Source: an uncultured Eubacteriales bacterium | Lineage (GTDB): Bacteria > Bacillota > Clostridia > Christensenellales > CAG-138 | Length of the DNA stretch: 36,120 nt | NCBI GenBank assembly: GCA_902790115.1 | Contig: CADAQS010000002.1 | Coordinates: forward strand, 1 to 36,120 | Reading direction: 5' to 3' | In this document: positions 29,134-36,120 of the stretch, piece after piece | Layout of the letters: each line of letters opens with the position of its first letter | Numbering within the stretch: position 1 is the stretch's first letter | Position numbers and translations under genes: made by a program | The notes under the pieces: generated by a model | Databases searched by the model: none | What the model saw: the letters and a program-made list of their open reading frames with translations, nothing else | What the model was told of the DNA's origin: nothing

Positions 29134-30159
29134 TTACTTCACAAACTGGGAAAGCGACTTTAAGTTGCCGCTGTTGAGGTCGCGGATGTCCTTGACGCCG
29201 TACTTCATCATCGCAAGGCGCGTCAGACCGAGACCGAACGCAAAGCCCGTATACTTCTCGGTATCGATGCCGCCGGCCTTCAGAACGTTCGGATGGATCA
29301 TGCCGCAGGGGCAGAGCTCGAGCCAGCCGGAATTTTTGCAGCTCGGGCAGCCTTCGCCGCCGCAGATCAGACACGAGATATCGAGCTCGAAGCCCGGTTC
29401 GACGAACGGGAAGAAGCCGGGACGCAGGCGCACCTTGATGTCCTTCTGGAACACCTCGGACAGCATCGTCTTCATGAAGTAGATCAGGTTTGAAATCGAG
29501 ATGTTTTCATCGATCATGATGCCTTCCATCTGGAAGAACGTGTTTTCGTGGCAGGCGTCGGTGCTCTCGTTGCGGAAGCAGCGGCCCGGGAAGATCGCGC
29601 GGAGCGGCGCGCCGTATTTGCGCATGATCGCGTTCTGCGCGGCCGAGGTGTGCGTCTTCAAAAGCTGACCGTTCGAGAGATAGTAGGTATCCTGCATATC
29701 GCGCGCGGGATGGTGCTTCGGAATATTCAGCGCCTCGAAGCAGTGGTAGTCGTCCACGATCTCGTCGTAGTCCTCGATCGTAAAGCCCATCGACGCGAAG
29801 ATCTGCTCGACCTCGCGCTGCACGAGCGTGATCGGATGATACGAGCCCTCCGGCAGCTGAACCGGCTGCGTCAGGTCGAAGCGCGGCGCAAGCGCGATCT
29901 TGTTCTCGAGATCCTTCGCGTGCGCTTCGGCAATGCGGTCGGCGATCGCCTGTTCGACCGCGTTCTTGAGCTGATTGACCTTCTGACCGTATTCCTTGCG
30001 CTGATCGGCGGCAAGCGCGCCCATGTTTTTCAGAAGCCCCGTGACCTCGCCCTTCTTGCCGAGGTAGCGGACCCGAAGCTGTTCGAATGCTTCGCTCGAA
30101 TCCGCGTTTTTCAGGTTTTCATAGAACTGCTCCCGCAGCTCCTCCAACGAAATTGCCAT
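29134..30159 (-). CDS. pheS: Phenylalanyl-tRNA synthetase alpha subunit
   Basis: 341 residues, the catalytic subunit of class II phenylalanyl-tRNA synthetase. An N-terminal coiled-coil tRNA-binding arm (~1-85, LREQFYENLKNADSSEAFEQLRVRYLGKKGEVTGLLKNMG) precedes the catalytic domain. Motif 2 is FPGRCFRNESTDACHENTFF and motif 3 is GFAFGLGLTRLAMMKYGVKDIR. Also visible is HPARDMQDTYYLSNGQLLKTHTSA. A zinc-knuckle-like CxxC pair (ISCLICGGEGCPSCKNSGW) is inserted near residues 268-286, as in many Bacillota PheS proteins. The ATG at 30157-30159 is preceded by AAGGAGG. It is the first gene after the T-box leader. Confidence 0.97.
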   Translation of the reverse strand: MAISLEELREQFYENLKNADSSEAFEQLRVRYLGKKGEVTGLLKNMGALAADQRKEYGQKVNQLKNAVEQAIADRIAEAHAKDLENKIALAPRFDLTQPVQLPEGSYHPITLVQREVEQIFASMGFTIEDYDEIVDDYHCFEALNIPKHHPARDMQDTYYLSNGQLLKTHTSAAQNAIMRKYGAPLRAIFPGRCFRNESTDACHENTFFQMEGIMIDENISISNLIYFMKTMLSEVFQKDIKVRLRPGFFPFVEPGFELDISCLICGGEGCPSCKNSGWLELCPCGMIHPNVLKAGGIDTEKYTGFAFGLGLTRLAMMKYGVKDIRDLNSGNLKSLSQFVK

Positions 30160-30177
30160 AGATTCCTCCTTTTATAA

Positions 30178-30400
30178 ATAGAAAAGTCCCATGCAACTGC
30201 ATGGGACGAAACTAGTTCCGCGGTACCACCCAAGTTAAAGGCTTTCGCCTTTCGCTCTGATCCCCGATAACGCAGGGCAGCGCCCGACAGGCGGGATGCT
30301 CCGATGCCGAAACTTCCCGTCCGTGCTCTGCACCCCGCTTTCAGCCGCGGCAGGGGCTCTCTGTAGCTGCGTTCGAACGGTACAAAACATCATCAACGCA
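30178..30400 (-). promoter_or_regulatory. Phenylalanine T-box leader controlling pheS-pheT-nadE
   Basis: Minus-strand leader RNA of about 220 nt. The invariant T-box AACTTGGGTGGTACCGCGG lies at 30218-30236 and can pair with the uncharged tRNA acceptor end through UGG. A perfect 10-bp terminator follows, GTCCCATGCA / TGCATGGGAC (30186-30207) with TTTTCT. Stem I spans roughly 30285-30390 with AGAGAG and GGCTGAAAG elements. The candidate specifier codon TTC (Phe) is at 30309-30311 within GAAGTTTCGG. Uncharged tRNA(Phe) would favour antitermination. The T-box identity is certain; the specifier assignment rests on position and on the downstream genes. Confidence 0.95.
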
Positions 30401-30406
30401 ACGTTT

Positions 30407-30435
30407 ATTGTACCGTACAAATCGCCGGATGTCAA
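30407..30435 (-). promoter_or_regulatory. Promoter of T-box-pheST-nadE operon
   Basis: Minus strand perfect TTGACA (30430-30435), 17-base spacer, TACAAT (30407-30412). It begins only 18 bp past the end of the upstream DHHW gene. Confidence 0.9.
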
Positions 30436-30453
30436 CCGCGATTTTGGACGGAA

Positions 30454-31575
30454 TTACTTAAGCAGAAGCAGGTTCCGGTCGGTCGCAAGCCGCTCGATCG
30501 AATAGCAGAACAGAATCTCATCGGCTTCATATCGGCTGCAAAGCTTTGAAACGCTTGTGCGCGCATAGCGCGGATCGACCAGCACGATCCGCCGGTAGGA
30601 CGGAACCAGCAGCGGCGCAAGCGTGTTGCCGAAGGAATCCTTCACCATCAGAAGCGTCGAAAGCGAAGGATCGGCGCTGCGGTTTTCGATCACCGTGACG
30701 GGGTGGTTGCCGTCCAAAAACAGCCGGTACCAGTCGTAAGAACCGAGATGCTCGTAGAAGAACAGGCTGTCGAAGCTGCCTTCTTTGTCCGAGAACGAAA
30801 CGGTCACCGGCGTGTCGATCGGTTCATCGATCTGCAGCGTGTCCGGCGCGGTCAGCCACAGCGCGCTGCGCGAACGCGTCGATCCGGTATAGCCGTCCGC
30901 GGTGTGATGATAGAACCGGTCGGCGGAGAGCGCTTCTTTGCCGGACGCTGCCATAAACGCTACATAGGCGGCAAAGACTCCTTTGGCGGTCCAGTGGTGA
31001 TCGGTGCGGTAGTACCATGCCTTCTGTTCCTGCAGGAACCGTTCCCTAAGCGGCACGACCGAAAAGCCGGAGCGGTTTTCTAAAAGATCAAACGCTTCGC
31101 CGTCGGGGTAGAGCGCGCCGAGTCCGGACGGAAGGCTGTCTTTCTGCACATATCCCGCGCTCGGAACGGCGAGCACAAAAACCGGCTTTTGCACGGCCTG
31201 CTGCAGCGTTTCGATGCGGTCCAGGCGCTTTCGGAATTCGTTTTCGTCGTAAGCAAACGGCGCTTCCTCGAGCCGTCCCTGCATGTCTGCCCAGACCGGC
31301 TGACTGACTTGACGGCCGGACAGCAGCACCGCATAGGCGTTGATCCCGACGAGCGTGTCCCGGAGCGGCAGGTGGTCCGCAAGATAGGTTTCCACGGCGT
31401 CGTCAAAGGTCCAGTCGGAAAGATCCTGCCTGGCAAGGGACGGAAATTCGGCAAGATAGCGGCGCTCCGAATCGGAAAATGTCTTTTGCGACAGCAGCAG
31501 CCATCCGAGCGGAACGAGCAGCAGAACGGCGGCAAACAGGAGGACGGTGAGAACGGCGGAAGGCTGTTTTTTCAT
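30454..31575 (-). CDS. DHHW-family protein (AlgJ/AlgX-like accessory of surface O-acylation)
   Basis: 373 residues. An N-terminal signal-anchor (MKKQPSAVLTVLLFAAVLLLVPLGWLLL) is followed by an extracytoplasmic SGNH-like domain containing the name-giving DHHW motif (YYRTDHHWTAKG near residue 190). A C-terminal block reads TLLMVKDSFGNTLAPLLVPSYRRIVLVDPRY with the KDSF signature. DHHW proteins neighbour MBOAT acyltransferases in Clostridia and are thought to complete transfer of acetyl groups to an extracellular polymer. The start ATG at 31573-31575 has GAGGAGGA upstream; a longer upstream frame overlaps the MBOAT gene and is not real. It is the last gene of a four-gene operon. No terminator is visible before the next promoter. 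Confidence 0.9.
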   Translation of the reverse strand: MKKQPSAVLTVLLFAAVLLLVPLGWLLLSQKTFSDSERRYLAEFPSLARQDLSDWTFDDAVETYLADHLPLRDTLVGINAYAVLLSGRQVSQPVWADMQGRLEEAPFAYDENEFRKRLDRIETLQQAVQKPVFVLAVPSAGYVQKDSLPSGLGALYPDGEAFDLLENRSGFSVVPLRERFLQEQKAWYYRTDHHWTAKGVFAAYVAFMAASGKEALSADRFYHHTADGYTGSTRSRSALWLTAPDTLQIDEPIDTPVTVSFSDKEGSFDSLFFYEHLGSYDWYRLFLDGNHPVTVIENRSADPSLSTLLMVKDSFGNTLAPLLVPSYRRIVLVDPRYARTSVSKLCSRYEADEILFCYSIERLATDRNLLLLK

Positions 31576-31586
31576 AGGTATCCTCC

Positions 31587-32981
31587 TCAGAACCGGAAAT
31601 AGATGAACGGATTGTAGCTCTGCGAGGCGAGCGCCGCGATGCAGAGCACAAACAGGGTACAAAGCAGGGCGAGCTTTGCGTATGGGAACCAGCCATAGCG
31701 TTTCAGCCGCTGCCCGAGAACGGCGAACACAGGCGTGGAAGCCGCTGCCGAGACGATCAGAAGCGGCAGGTATCCGATCGTCCATGCCGCGGCGGTCGGG
31801 GAAAGGAATCCGTCGGCACGGATGCCGGTCAGCGCGCCGAAATAGGCGGACATTGCGGAAAAGTCCGGCAGTGCGAAGATGCACCAGCCGAGCATGACAA
31901 ACAGCATCGTGTACAGGTGCCTTAGCAGCCTGGGAATGCGTTCCAGCGCACGGAACAGGAACAGCTTTTCAACGATCAGCAGCACGCCGAACCACAGTCC
32001 CCAAAGGATAAAGTTCCAGCTCGCGCCATGCCAGAGCCCGGTCAGTCCCCAGACGATCAGAAGGTTCAGAACCTGACGAATCGGACCCTTCCGGTTGCCG
32101 CCGAGCGGGATATACACGTATTCCCGGAACCAGACGGACAGCGAGATGTGCCACCGCCGCCAGAAATCGGAGATGCTCTGTGCGATATAGGGGTCGTTGA
32201 AGTTGCGGACAAAGCGGAACCCGAACATCCGTCCGAGCCCGCAGGCCATATCGGAATAGCCGGAAAAATCAAAGTAGATCTGAAACGTGTAGGCAAGAAG
32301 TCCGACCCATGCGCCGAAGATCCCGCTTGCGGCCGGGGCGGATGAGATCTCGGTCCAAAGCAGACCGACCGCGTTTGCAAGCAGCACCTTTTTGGCAAGG
32401 CCGTACACGAACTGTCCGATTCCGTCGGCAAAGGCGCGGACGGAAATGTCCGGACAACGAAGCTGCTGCTCGATGTCGACGTAGCGGACGATCGGGCCGG
32501 CGATCAGTTGCGGAAACATCGAAACATAGGCGCCGAACACGATCGGGTTTCGCTGCACCCGCGCTTTGCCGCGGTACAGGTCGATTACATAGGACAGGCT
32601 TTGAAAGGTGAAAAAGGAAATGCCGATCGGCAGACGGATATGCAGCGTATGCGAGCGCAGCGGCTCGGCAAACAGCGGCCGGACCACATCCCAAAAGAGA
32701 CCGGCGTATTTGAACACCCCGAGCAGAAGCAGGTTGCAAACGACAGCGAGGATCAGCCAGAGCTTTTTCCGCCGCACCGACCGGTCAAGCAGCAGGCCGA
32801 TCGTCCAGTTGACCGCGACGGAGACGACCATCAGCAGCACATAGACCGGCTCTCCCCATGCATAAAACACAAGGCTGACAAGCAGCAGAAAGCCGATCCT
32901 GAGCTTTTGGGGCAGCAAATAGTACCCGAGCAGCGCGATCGGCAGAAAAGCAAATAAAAATGTCAGGGAAGAGAAGACCAT
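31587..32981 (-). CDS. MBOAT-family membrane O-acyltransferase (AlgI-like)
   Basis: 464 residues with about ten or more hydrophobic segments. It begins MVFSSLTFLFAFLPIALLGYYLLP, the characteristic opening of AlgI-like proteins. It carries SFFTFQSLSYVIDLYRG, FFDFSGYSDMA-like sequence (here IYFDFSGYSDMACGLGRMFGF) and GLTGLWHGASWNFILWGLWFG, whose histidine (near residue 318) is the catalytic residue of the family. It moves acyl groups, usually acetyl, across the membrane for attachment to extracellular polysaccharide or cell wall polymer. The ATG at 32979-32981 comes one base after the upstream stop and has no clear ribosome binding site, so translation is probably coupled. The polymer acylated is unknown. 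Confidence 0.93.
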   Translation of the reverse strand: MVFSSLTFLFAFLPIALLGYYLLPQKLRIGFLLLVSLVFYAWGEPVYVLLMVVSVAVNWTIGLLLDRSVRRKKLWLILAVVCNLLLLGVFKYAGLFWDVVRPLFAEPLRSHTLHIRLPIGISFFTFQSLSYVIDLYRGKARVQRNPIVFGAYVSMFPQLIAGPIVRYVDIEQQLRCPDISVRAFADGIGQFVYGLAKKVLLANAVGLLWTEISSAPAASGIFGAWVGLLAYTFQIYFDFSGYSDMACGLGRMFGFRFVRNFNDPYIAQSISDFWRRWHISLSVWFREYVYIPLGGNRKGPIRQVLNLLIVWGLTGLWHGASWNFILWGLWFGVLLIVEKLFLFRALERIPRLLRHLYTMLFVMLGWCIFALPDFSAMSAYFGALTGIRADGFLSPTAAAWTIGYLPLLIVSAAASTPVFAVLGQRLKRYGWFPYAKLALLCTLFVLCIAALASQSYNPFIYFRF

Positions 32982-32982
32982 T

Positions 32983-33564
32983 TTATGCGCCGAGGCTGCG
33001 CCACACGGCAAGCAGCGCGTCGCTTTCGGGCGAAACGATCATCAGAACGGTACCTCCTTCCTGCAGCAAAACGGCCTTTTCCACAAGCGCGAGCGCTTCC
33101 GGATCGTAGGAACGGAATTGATCCTTTGCAGCGTCGAGATGGGAGAGCAGCAGCTCCTTGACGCGGGCGGCTTCGGTCTCGTCCGCTTCAATCAGAACGA
33201 TCTCGTTCGTATAGCCAACCGCATCCGCATAGCCGATTCCGCTCCTGCAGACGGACAGATCGATTCCGTAATAGTCCAGAAGTTCGGAATCCGAATACGG
33301 AACCATACCGTTCAGCAGTCCCTGTTCATCCCATGCCGCGGCGGCGCGCTGCGCAAGGCTGAGCGATTCGCCTGCTTCGGACGTTTCATCCGGCTGATGG
33401 AACGGTGCGGACGGGTTCGCTTCCGAAGCCGGAATGGGCGTGACATTGGGCACGGAAACAGCTGCGGATTCCATGCGCGGATCCTTTTGCAGCTCCGGTG
33501 CGGCGGGTTTGGCACAGCCGATCAGAAGCGCTGCGGCAAGCAGCAGATACAATCCTTTTTTCAA
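32983..33564 (-). CDS. DUF4358-like lipoprotein
   Basis: 193 residues. The N-terminus MKKGLYLLLAAALLIGC gives a lipoprotein signal with cysteine 17, followed by a Pro/Ala-rich stretch. The C-terminal domain (~85-190: LLDYYGIDLSVCRSGIGYADAVGYTNEIVLIEADETEAARVKELLLSHLDAAKDQFRSYDPEALALVEKAVL) has the pattern of DUF4358, whose function is unknown but which often sits beside MBOAT/DHHW genes in Clostridia. The start is a TTG at 33562-33564, supported by AAAGGAGA 6 nt upstream; no ATG fits. The spacing in the operon is 12 nt from the upstream gene and 1 nt to the MBOAT gene. Family call moderate. Confidence 0.8.
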   Translation of the reverse strand: MKKGLYLLLAAALLIGCAKPAAPELQKDPRMESAAVSVPNVTPIPASEANPSAPFHQPDETSEAGESLSLAQRAAAAWDEQGLLNGMVPYSDSELLDYYGIDLSVCRSGIGYADAVGYTNEIVLIEADETEAARVKELLLSHLDAAKDQFRSYDPEALALVEKAVLLQEGGTVLMIVSPESDALLAVWRSLGA

Positions 33565-33576
33565 AATAATTCTCCT

Positions 33577-34515
33577 TTACGGTTCATAGGCGGCGTCCGG
33601 AACCAGATGCTGCGCGGCATACAGCCGGACGGCGCGGATCCAGATCTGCTCGCCGGCTTCGCTGAGGTGGTAGTCCCGGTCGCTGCAATACTCGGCGGCA
33701 AGATAACCGTTTTCGTCCATGACCTGATCGGCAAAGTTCAGAAAAGCCGTATCGCGGTCCCGGCAGATCGCAGCGAGCGTGTCGTTGAAGGAATTCCATG
33801 TCGAAATGTCCTTCTTTAGCTCCCTGCAGTACCGCTCCGTGATGGGCAGCACGCCCTGCACGATCAGCTCGACGTCGGGACAGTCCCGACGGATCACGTC
33901 GATCAGCTGCTCAAAGTACGGCCCGATCGTATGCATGGCCCGGCAGTCGAGATCGTTGACCCCGAGCAGCAGAAAGACCCGCTTTGCGCCCGACCGGTTG
34001 ATGCATTCCGTCACCGAAACGGCCGCGCCGCGGTATTGAAACGCGATGCTTTTGTCCACGACGCGGTTCGTGCAGGCGTTTTTTGCGCTCATGTTGACGA
34101 CACCCATAAACTGCGCGCCGCCCAAAAACCCGGGATTCTCCTGCCGGAGACGTCGCACGTAGTTGCCGAGCGTTTTGGTCAGGGAATCGCCGATGAACAC
34201 GGTCTCGTCAAAATACGCGTCAAATTCTCCTGCGTCCAGCCGCGCATCCGTGATCGGCGGAACGGTCGGAACCGACGTTTCGGTCGGCGCAGGCGTTTCG
34301 GTCGGCGCAGGCGTACCGGTCGGCGCCGGCGTTTCGGTCGGCGCGGGCGTTTGCGGCACCGCACAGGATTCGATCGGAGAAGCCGTTAAAAACGCTGCCG
34401 CATCGGCGGACGGCTCCGTTTCAACGGCGGCGTCTTTTGGGACACAGCCGAACGGCAGAAGCAGCAGGCACAGCAAACAAACGTCGAACAGCCGTTTGAT
34501 CCGCTTCCGCTGCAT
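33577..34515 (-). CDS. SGNH-hydrolase lipoprotein with Pro/Thr repeat linker
   Basis: 312 residues. A lipoprotein signal ends at C24 (LLLLPFGC). A linker (residues ~55-85) is made of PAPTETPAPTGT-type repeats encoded by an 18-bp tandem repeat. The SGNH/GDSL catalytic domain follows: block I VFIGDSLTKT with nucleophile Ser111, the block III motif LLLGVNDLD, and block V DRDYHLSEAGEQIW with the Asp-His pair (near 287-289). It likely hydrolyses or transfers acyl groups on surface polysaccharide outside the membrane. The ATG at 34513-34515 has GGAGGGA upstream and a strong promoter; the open frame further upstream crosses this promoter and is not coding. It is the first gene of the cassette. Confidence 0.9.
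   Translation of the reverse strand: MQRKRIKRLFDVCLLCLLLLPFGCVPKDAAVETEPSADAAAFLTASPIESCAVPQTPAPTETPAPTGTPAPTETPAPTETSVPTVPPITDARLDAGEFDAYFDETVFIGDSLTKTLGNYVRRLRQENPGFLGGAQFMGVVNMSAKNACTNRVVDKSIAFQYRGAAVSVTECINRSGAKRVFLLLGVNDLDCRAMHTIGPYFEQLIDVIRRDCPDVELIVQGVLPITERYCRELKKDISTWNSFNDTLAAICRDRDTAFLNFADQVMDENGYLAAEYCSDRDYHLSEAGEQIWIRAVRLYAAQHLVPDAAYEP
34277..34348 (-). repeat. Four tandem 18-bp repeats encoding Pro/Thr linker
   Basis: Four head-to-tail 18-bp units (first unit plus strand GTTTCGGTCGGCGCAGGC) encode copies of a six-residue PAPTET-type unit in the SGNH lipoprotein. Units 1 and 2 are identical; units 3 and 4 differ by one to three bases. Confidence 0.9.
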
Positions 34516-34545
34516 GGTTTGTCCCTCCGTGTCGAATTTGCCATT

Positions 34546-34574
34546 ATTATAGCAGGGCGGAAGTTGTTTTTCAA
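34546..34574 (-). promoter_or_regulatory. Promoter of surface O-acylation cassette
   Basis: Minus strand TTGAAA (34569-34574), 17-base spacer, TATAAT (34546-34551), about 30 nt before the SGNH gene start. It is divergent from the two-component promoter (34602-34630). Confidence 0.88.
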
Positions 34575-34601
34575 TACGGTTTGACAGGAATCCGCCATGG
34601 C

Positions 34602-34630
34602 TTGCCACCGCGAAGGAAATGTGGTATGCT
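34602..34630 (+). promoter_or_regulatory. Promoter of two-component operon
   Basis: TTGCCA (34602-34607), 17-base spacer, TATGCT (34625-34630) with an extended -10 TG, 30 nt before the response regulator start. Confidence 0.7.
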
Positions 34631-34660
34631 GAAACCAATCGGGGAAAAGGAGGTCGCACG

Positions 34661-35323
34661 ATGACGCGGATCCTGTTGGTAGAGGACGATCCTTCGATCC
34701 GGAAAAGCCTCGGGGAATTTCTGACCGGCGAAGGCTTTTCGGTGACGTCGGTGACCGGCGAATCGATGGCGGGAGAGGCGATCGCCCGAAAATGGCCGGA
34801 ACTTTTGCTGGTGGACGTTTCGCTTTCTGACGGCACGGGATTCGGCGTGTGCAAAACCGCCAAGGCGCAGGGCCTTCCGGTCATCTTTCTGACGGCTTCG
34901 GGCGATGAGAACAGCGTCGTGCGCGGGCTGGATATGGGCGCGGACGACTATATCGCAAAGCCGTTCCGTCCGCGCGAGCTGGTTTCCCGCATCCGAAGCG
35001 TGCTGCGGCGGGCGGGCAGCGCGGGTACGATCGATCTCGGCAGCGTGGCGCTCGATCCCGAGCGCGGGACCGTTTGCAAAAACGGCGAGCCGGTTGCGCT
35101 TTCGGCGCTGGAATACCGCCTGCTAACCGTGCTTGCGAATAACCGCGGCAAGCTGATGACGCGAACGCAGCTTCTGGAGGACATCTGGGACGTTGCGGGA
35201 GATTTTGTCAACGACAACACGCTGACGGTGTACATCAAGCGGCTGCGGGAAAAGATAGAGGACGATCCGCAGAATCCGGTCATTGTCAAAACGGTGCGCG
35301 GCCTTGGCTACCGGGTGGAGTGA
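34661..35323 (+). CDS. OmpR/PhoB-type response regulator
   Basis: 220 residues. The receiver domain (residues 1-~115) has the acidic pocket D9/D10, phosphoacceptor D52 (LLLVDVSLSDGTG), Thr in FLTASGD and the lysine in DDYIAKPFRPREL. The C-terminal winged-helix DNA-binding domain (~125-220) reads LGSVALDPERGTVCKNGEPVALSALEYRLLTVLANN...LEDIWDVAGDFVNDNTLTVYIKRLREKIEDDP...VRGLGYRVE, the standard OmpR_C pattern. The ATG at 34661 is preceded by AAAAGGAGG. The sensor kinase gene starts 1 nt after its stop. Targets are unknown; the divergent surface O-acylation cassette, whose promoter is 28 bp away, is a reasonable candidate by position. Confidence 0.95.
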   Translation: MTRILLVEDDPSIRKSLGEFLTGEGFSVTSVTGESMAGEAIARKWPELLLVDVSLSDGTGFGVCKTAKAQGLPVIFLTASGDENSVVRGLDMGADDYIAKPFRPRELVSRIRSVLRRAGSAGTIDLGSVALDPERGTVCKNGEPVALSALEYRLLTVLANNRGKLMTRTQLLEDIWDVAGDFVNDNTLTVYIKRLREKIEDDPQNPVIVKTVRGLGYRVE

Positions 35324-35324
35324 G

Positions 35325-36120
35325 ATGGAAGTGTTTCGGAACAAAGCGATCCGGTGGGAGATCGGGATCGGGATCGCCGCCACACTGCTTGCGGCAGCGG
35401 GCGCAAGCTTTTGGGAGCCGCTAGCGGGGCTTTTGCTGTTGCTGCTCGGCGGCGGGCTGACCGGCGTGCATCTGTATTTTTGCATGCGCCGCTATCGGAA
35501 CATCGCCCTTCTGTCGCAGGACATCGACCGGATCCTGCACGGCGAGGAACAGCTCCTGATCCGGCACAGCGCGGAGGGCGAGCTTGCGGTGCTGCAGAGC
35601 GAGATCTTCAAGATGACGGTCCGGCTGCAGGAGCAGACCGACCTTCTGCGGCAGGACAAGATCCGCCTGACGGAAGCGATCGCGGACATCTTTCATCAGA
35701 TCCGCACGCCGCTGACTTCGATGAACCTTGTGATCGCGATGCTCGGCGATTCGGAACTGCCGTACGAAAAGCGCGTCGAGCTGACGCACGAACTCAAACG
35801 GCAGACCGAGCGGATCCGCTGGCTCGTCGAAACGCTGTTGAAACTGTCGAAGATCGACGCGGGCACGGCGGTGTTCCAAAGCGCACCGGTAAAGGTTTCG
35901 GAACTTTTGCAGACGGCGGCGCGGCCGTTCTGGATCCCGATGGAGCTGCGAAATCAGACGCTCCGGCTCGACGTGCGCGAGGAACGGTTCATGGGCGATG
36001 CCGAGTGGACCGCGGAGGCGATCGGGAATCTTTTCAAAAACTGCATGGAGCATACGCCGGCGGGCGGCACCGTGATGGCGTCGGCCGCGGAGACCGCGCT
36101 CTATACCGAGATCACGGTCG
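35325..36120 (+). CDS. Sensor histidine kinase (partial, C-terminus off the window)
   Basis: 265 residues visible. Two membrane helices (about 12-30 and 33-53) are separated by only a few residues, so there is almost no extracellular sensor; stimuli are probably sensed in the membrane or through a partner protein. A HAMP-like/coiled linker leads to the dimerisation domain with phosphorylatable H124 (IADIFHQIRTPLTSMN). The N-box AIGNLFKNCMEHTPAGG begins near residue 231, and the window ends before the G-boxes. The ATG at 35325 follows the response regulator stop by one base, so the pair is cotranscribed. The near-absent extracellular loop recalls intramembrane-sensing kinases linked to cell-envelope stress and ABC transporters, but none is adjacent within the window. 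Confidence 0.92.
   Translation, partial: MEVFRNKAIRWEIGIGIAATLLAAAGASFWEPLAGLLLLLLGGGLTGVHLYFCMRRYRNIALLSQDIDRILHGEEQLLIRHSAEGELAVLQSEIFKMTVRLQEQTDLLRQDKIRLTEAIADIFHQIRTPLTSMNLVIAMLGDSELPYEKRVELTHELKRQTERIRWLVETLLKLSKIDAGTAVFQSAPVKVSELLQTAARPFWIPMELRNQTLRLDVREERFMGDAEWTAEAIGNLFKNCMEHTPAGGTVMASAAETALYTEITV

Noticed and set aside
1..36120. CRISPR arrays, insertion sequences, prophage genes, tRNA or rRNA genes
   Set aside because: No regularly spaced direct repeats beyond the 18-bp coding repeat, no transposase or integrase motifs, and no tRNA cloverleaf or rRNA sequence was recognised.

Overview
The window looks like chromosomal DNA from a GC-rich (about 60 % by eye), endospore-forming, probably anaerobic Bacillota of the class Clostridia. 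Evidence: a T-box leader (a Gram-positive device), a yybP-ykoY riboswitch, a long-form HPF, a CotF-type spore protein behind a sigma-G-like promoter, OmpR-type two-component genes, Fe-S enzymes (ferredoxin-domain aldo/keto reductase, SPASM radical SAM) and perfect AGGAGG ribosome binding sites with frequent TTG/GTG starts. I see no insertion sequence, prophage, CRISPR array, tRNA or rRNA. Genus cannot be told from the sequence alone.

Layout. 1-6024 (minus): a purine-nucleoside-type ABC importer operon (BMP lipoprotein, double ATPase, two permeases) followed without a break by trmO and a WYL-domain regulator that runs off the left edge. 6058-6706: two small divergent genes of unknown function between terminators. 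6720-7903 (minus): a CaCA-family cation antiporter under a yybP-ykoY (Mn2+) riboswitch. 7912-12839 (plus): an operon of nucleoside kinase, DUF1461 membrane protein, tsaD and a diacylglycerol-kinase-like lipid kinase. 12850-13638 (minus): a candidate small RNA and hpf. 13718-16866 (plus): an Fe-S aldo/keto reductase and an ABC exporter. 16880-21325 (minus): M20 peptidase, D-aminoacylase and an SSS-family sodium symporter, together a likely uptake and hydrolysis route for N-acyl-(D)-amino acids or similar compounds.

21253-21777 is a 525-base gap without a credible protein gene. It holds the symporter promoter, a strongly structured RNA element, and a separate candidate small RNA of about 90 nt. 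That RNA is rich in C/U anti-Shine-Dalgarno-like tracts and has a sigma-F/G-like promoter and its own terminator. It is the most interesting part of the window. It is followed by a radical SAM/SPASM enzyme (plus), then a minus-strand series: XRE-TPR regulator, esterase + nitroreductase, CotF-like ferritin-fold spore protein, and pheS-pheT-nadE under a phenylalanine T-box. 30454-34574 (minus) is a four-gene cell-surface O-acylation cassette (SGNH lipoprotein, DUF4358 lipoprotein, MBOAT acyltransferase, DHHW protein). The right end (plus) is an OmpR-type response regulator and a sensor kinase cut by the window edge.

Most minus- and plus-strand blocks are separated by visible intrinsic terminators, and many promoters match the vegetative sigma-A consensus with a 17-base spacer, so transcription units can be drawn with fair confidence. 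All functional calls are from reading motifs and family resemblance by eye; no database search was possible.
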